From an uncultured Collinsella sp. (GTDB taxonomy: Bacteria; Actinomycetota; Coriobacteriia; Coriobacteriales; Coriobacteriaceae): a DNA stretch of 5,666 bases. A program made the translations under genes and the position numbers. The DNA lies in the NCBI GenBank assembly GCA_900547655.1, contig URHQ01000108.1:1-5666 (forward strand), given 5' to 3'. This document shows, one piece after another, positions 5,635 to 5,666 of the stretch. The notes under the pieces are model-generated. The model did no database searches and had not been told where the DNA came from. It saw only the letters and a program-made list of their open reading frames with translations. Position 1 is the first letter of the stretch. The number at the start of each line of letters is the position of its first letter.

Positions 5635-5666
5635 CTGTCTCTTATACACATCTCCGAGCCCACGAG
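5635..5666. other. Illumina Nextera / Tn5 mosaic-end adapter (sequencing artefact)
   Basis: The final 32 bases begin with CTGTCTCTTATACACATCT, the 19-base Tn5 mosaic end, and continue with CCGAGCCCACGAG, the Nextera read-2 adapter. They are library sequence left by incomplete trimming, not genome. Native sequence ends at about 5634. Confidence 0.97.

Noticed and set aside
5635..5666. End of a Tn5-like transposon
   Set aside because: The match to the mosaic end is followed directly by Nextera adapter sequence, which identifies library contamination.

Overview
The window looks like a GC-rich (roughly 60%) chromosomal fragment of a gut actinobacterium of the class Coriobacteriia, perhaps Collinsella. 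I base this on codon style, the DUF4867-type protein, and the architecture of the multi-pass kinase and LuxR-type regulator genes; no marker gene fixes the genus. All genes are on the + strand.

Layout. Positions 1-68 hold the last residues of a reading frame that resembles the C-terminus of an IS3-family transposase, followed by sequence resembling an IS3 terminal repeat. luxS (153-641) starts soon after and ends before a clear intrinsic terminator (671-701). A promoter-like region with a symmetric TGTTC/GAACA array leads to a 214-aa DUF4867 cupin-like protein (786-1430). The stretch between 1431 and 1683 has no convincing gene. It holds a very long near-perfect hairpin (1436-1486), a second weaker hairpin (1506-1540) and a possible -10 element (1585-1590).

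The second half is a tightly coupled three-gene signalling operon (1684-5596). First comes a multi-pass membrane protein built like a histidine kinase but lacking the phospho-acceptor His, the N box and the G boxes. Next is a complete membrane-bound histidine kinase with a PAS-like domain, starting at a GTGA overlap. Last is a NarL/LuxR-type response regulator, starting at an ATGA overlap. The likely scheme is that the first protein senses or modulates, the second phosphorylates, and the third regulates transcription. The signal and target genes are unknown. This pseudokinase, kinase and regulator trio is the most interesting biology here.

The last 32 bases (5635-5666) are not genomic. They match the Illumina Nextera / Tn5 mosaic-end adapter, so the real sequence ends at about 5634 and what follows the operon is unknown. 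With an IS end at the left and adapter at the right, the window is probably a whole short contig.
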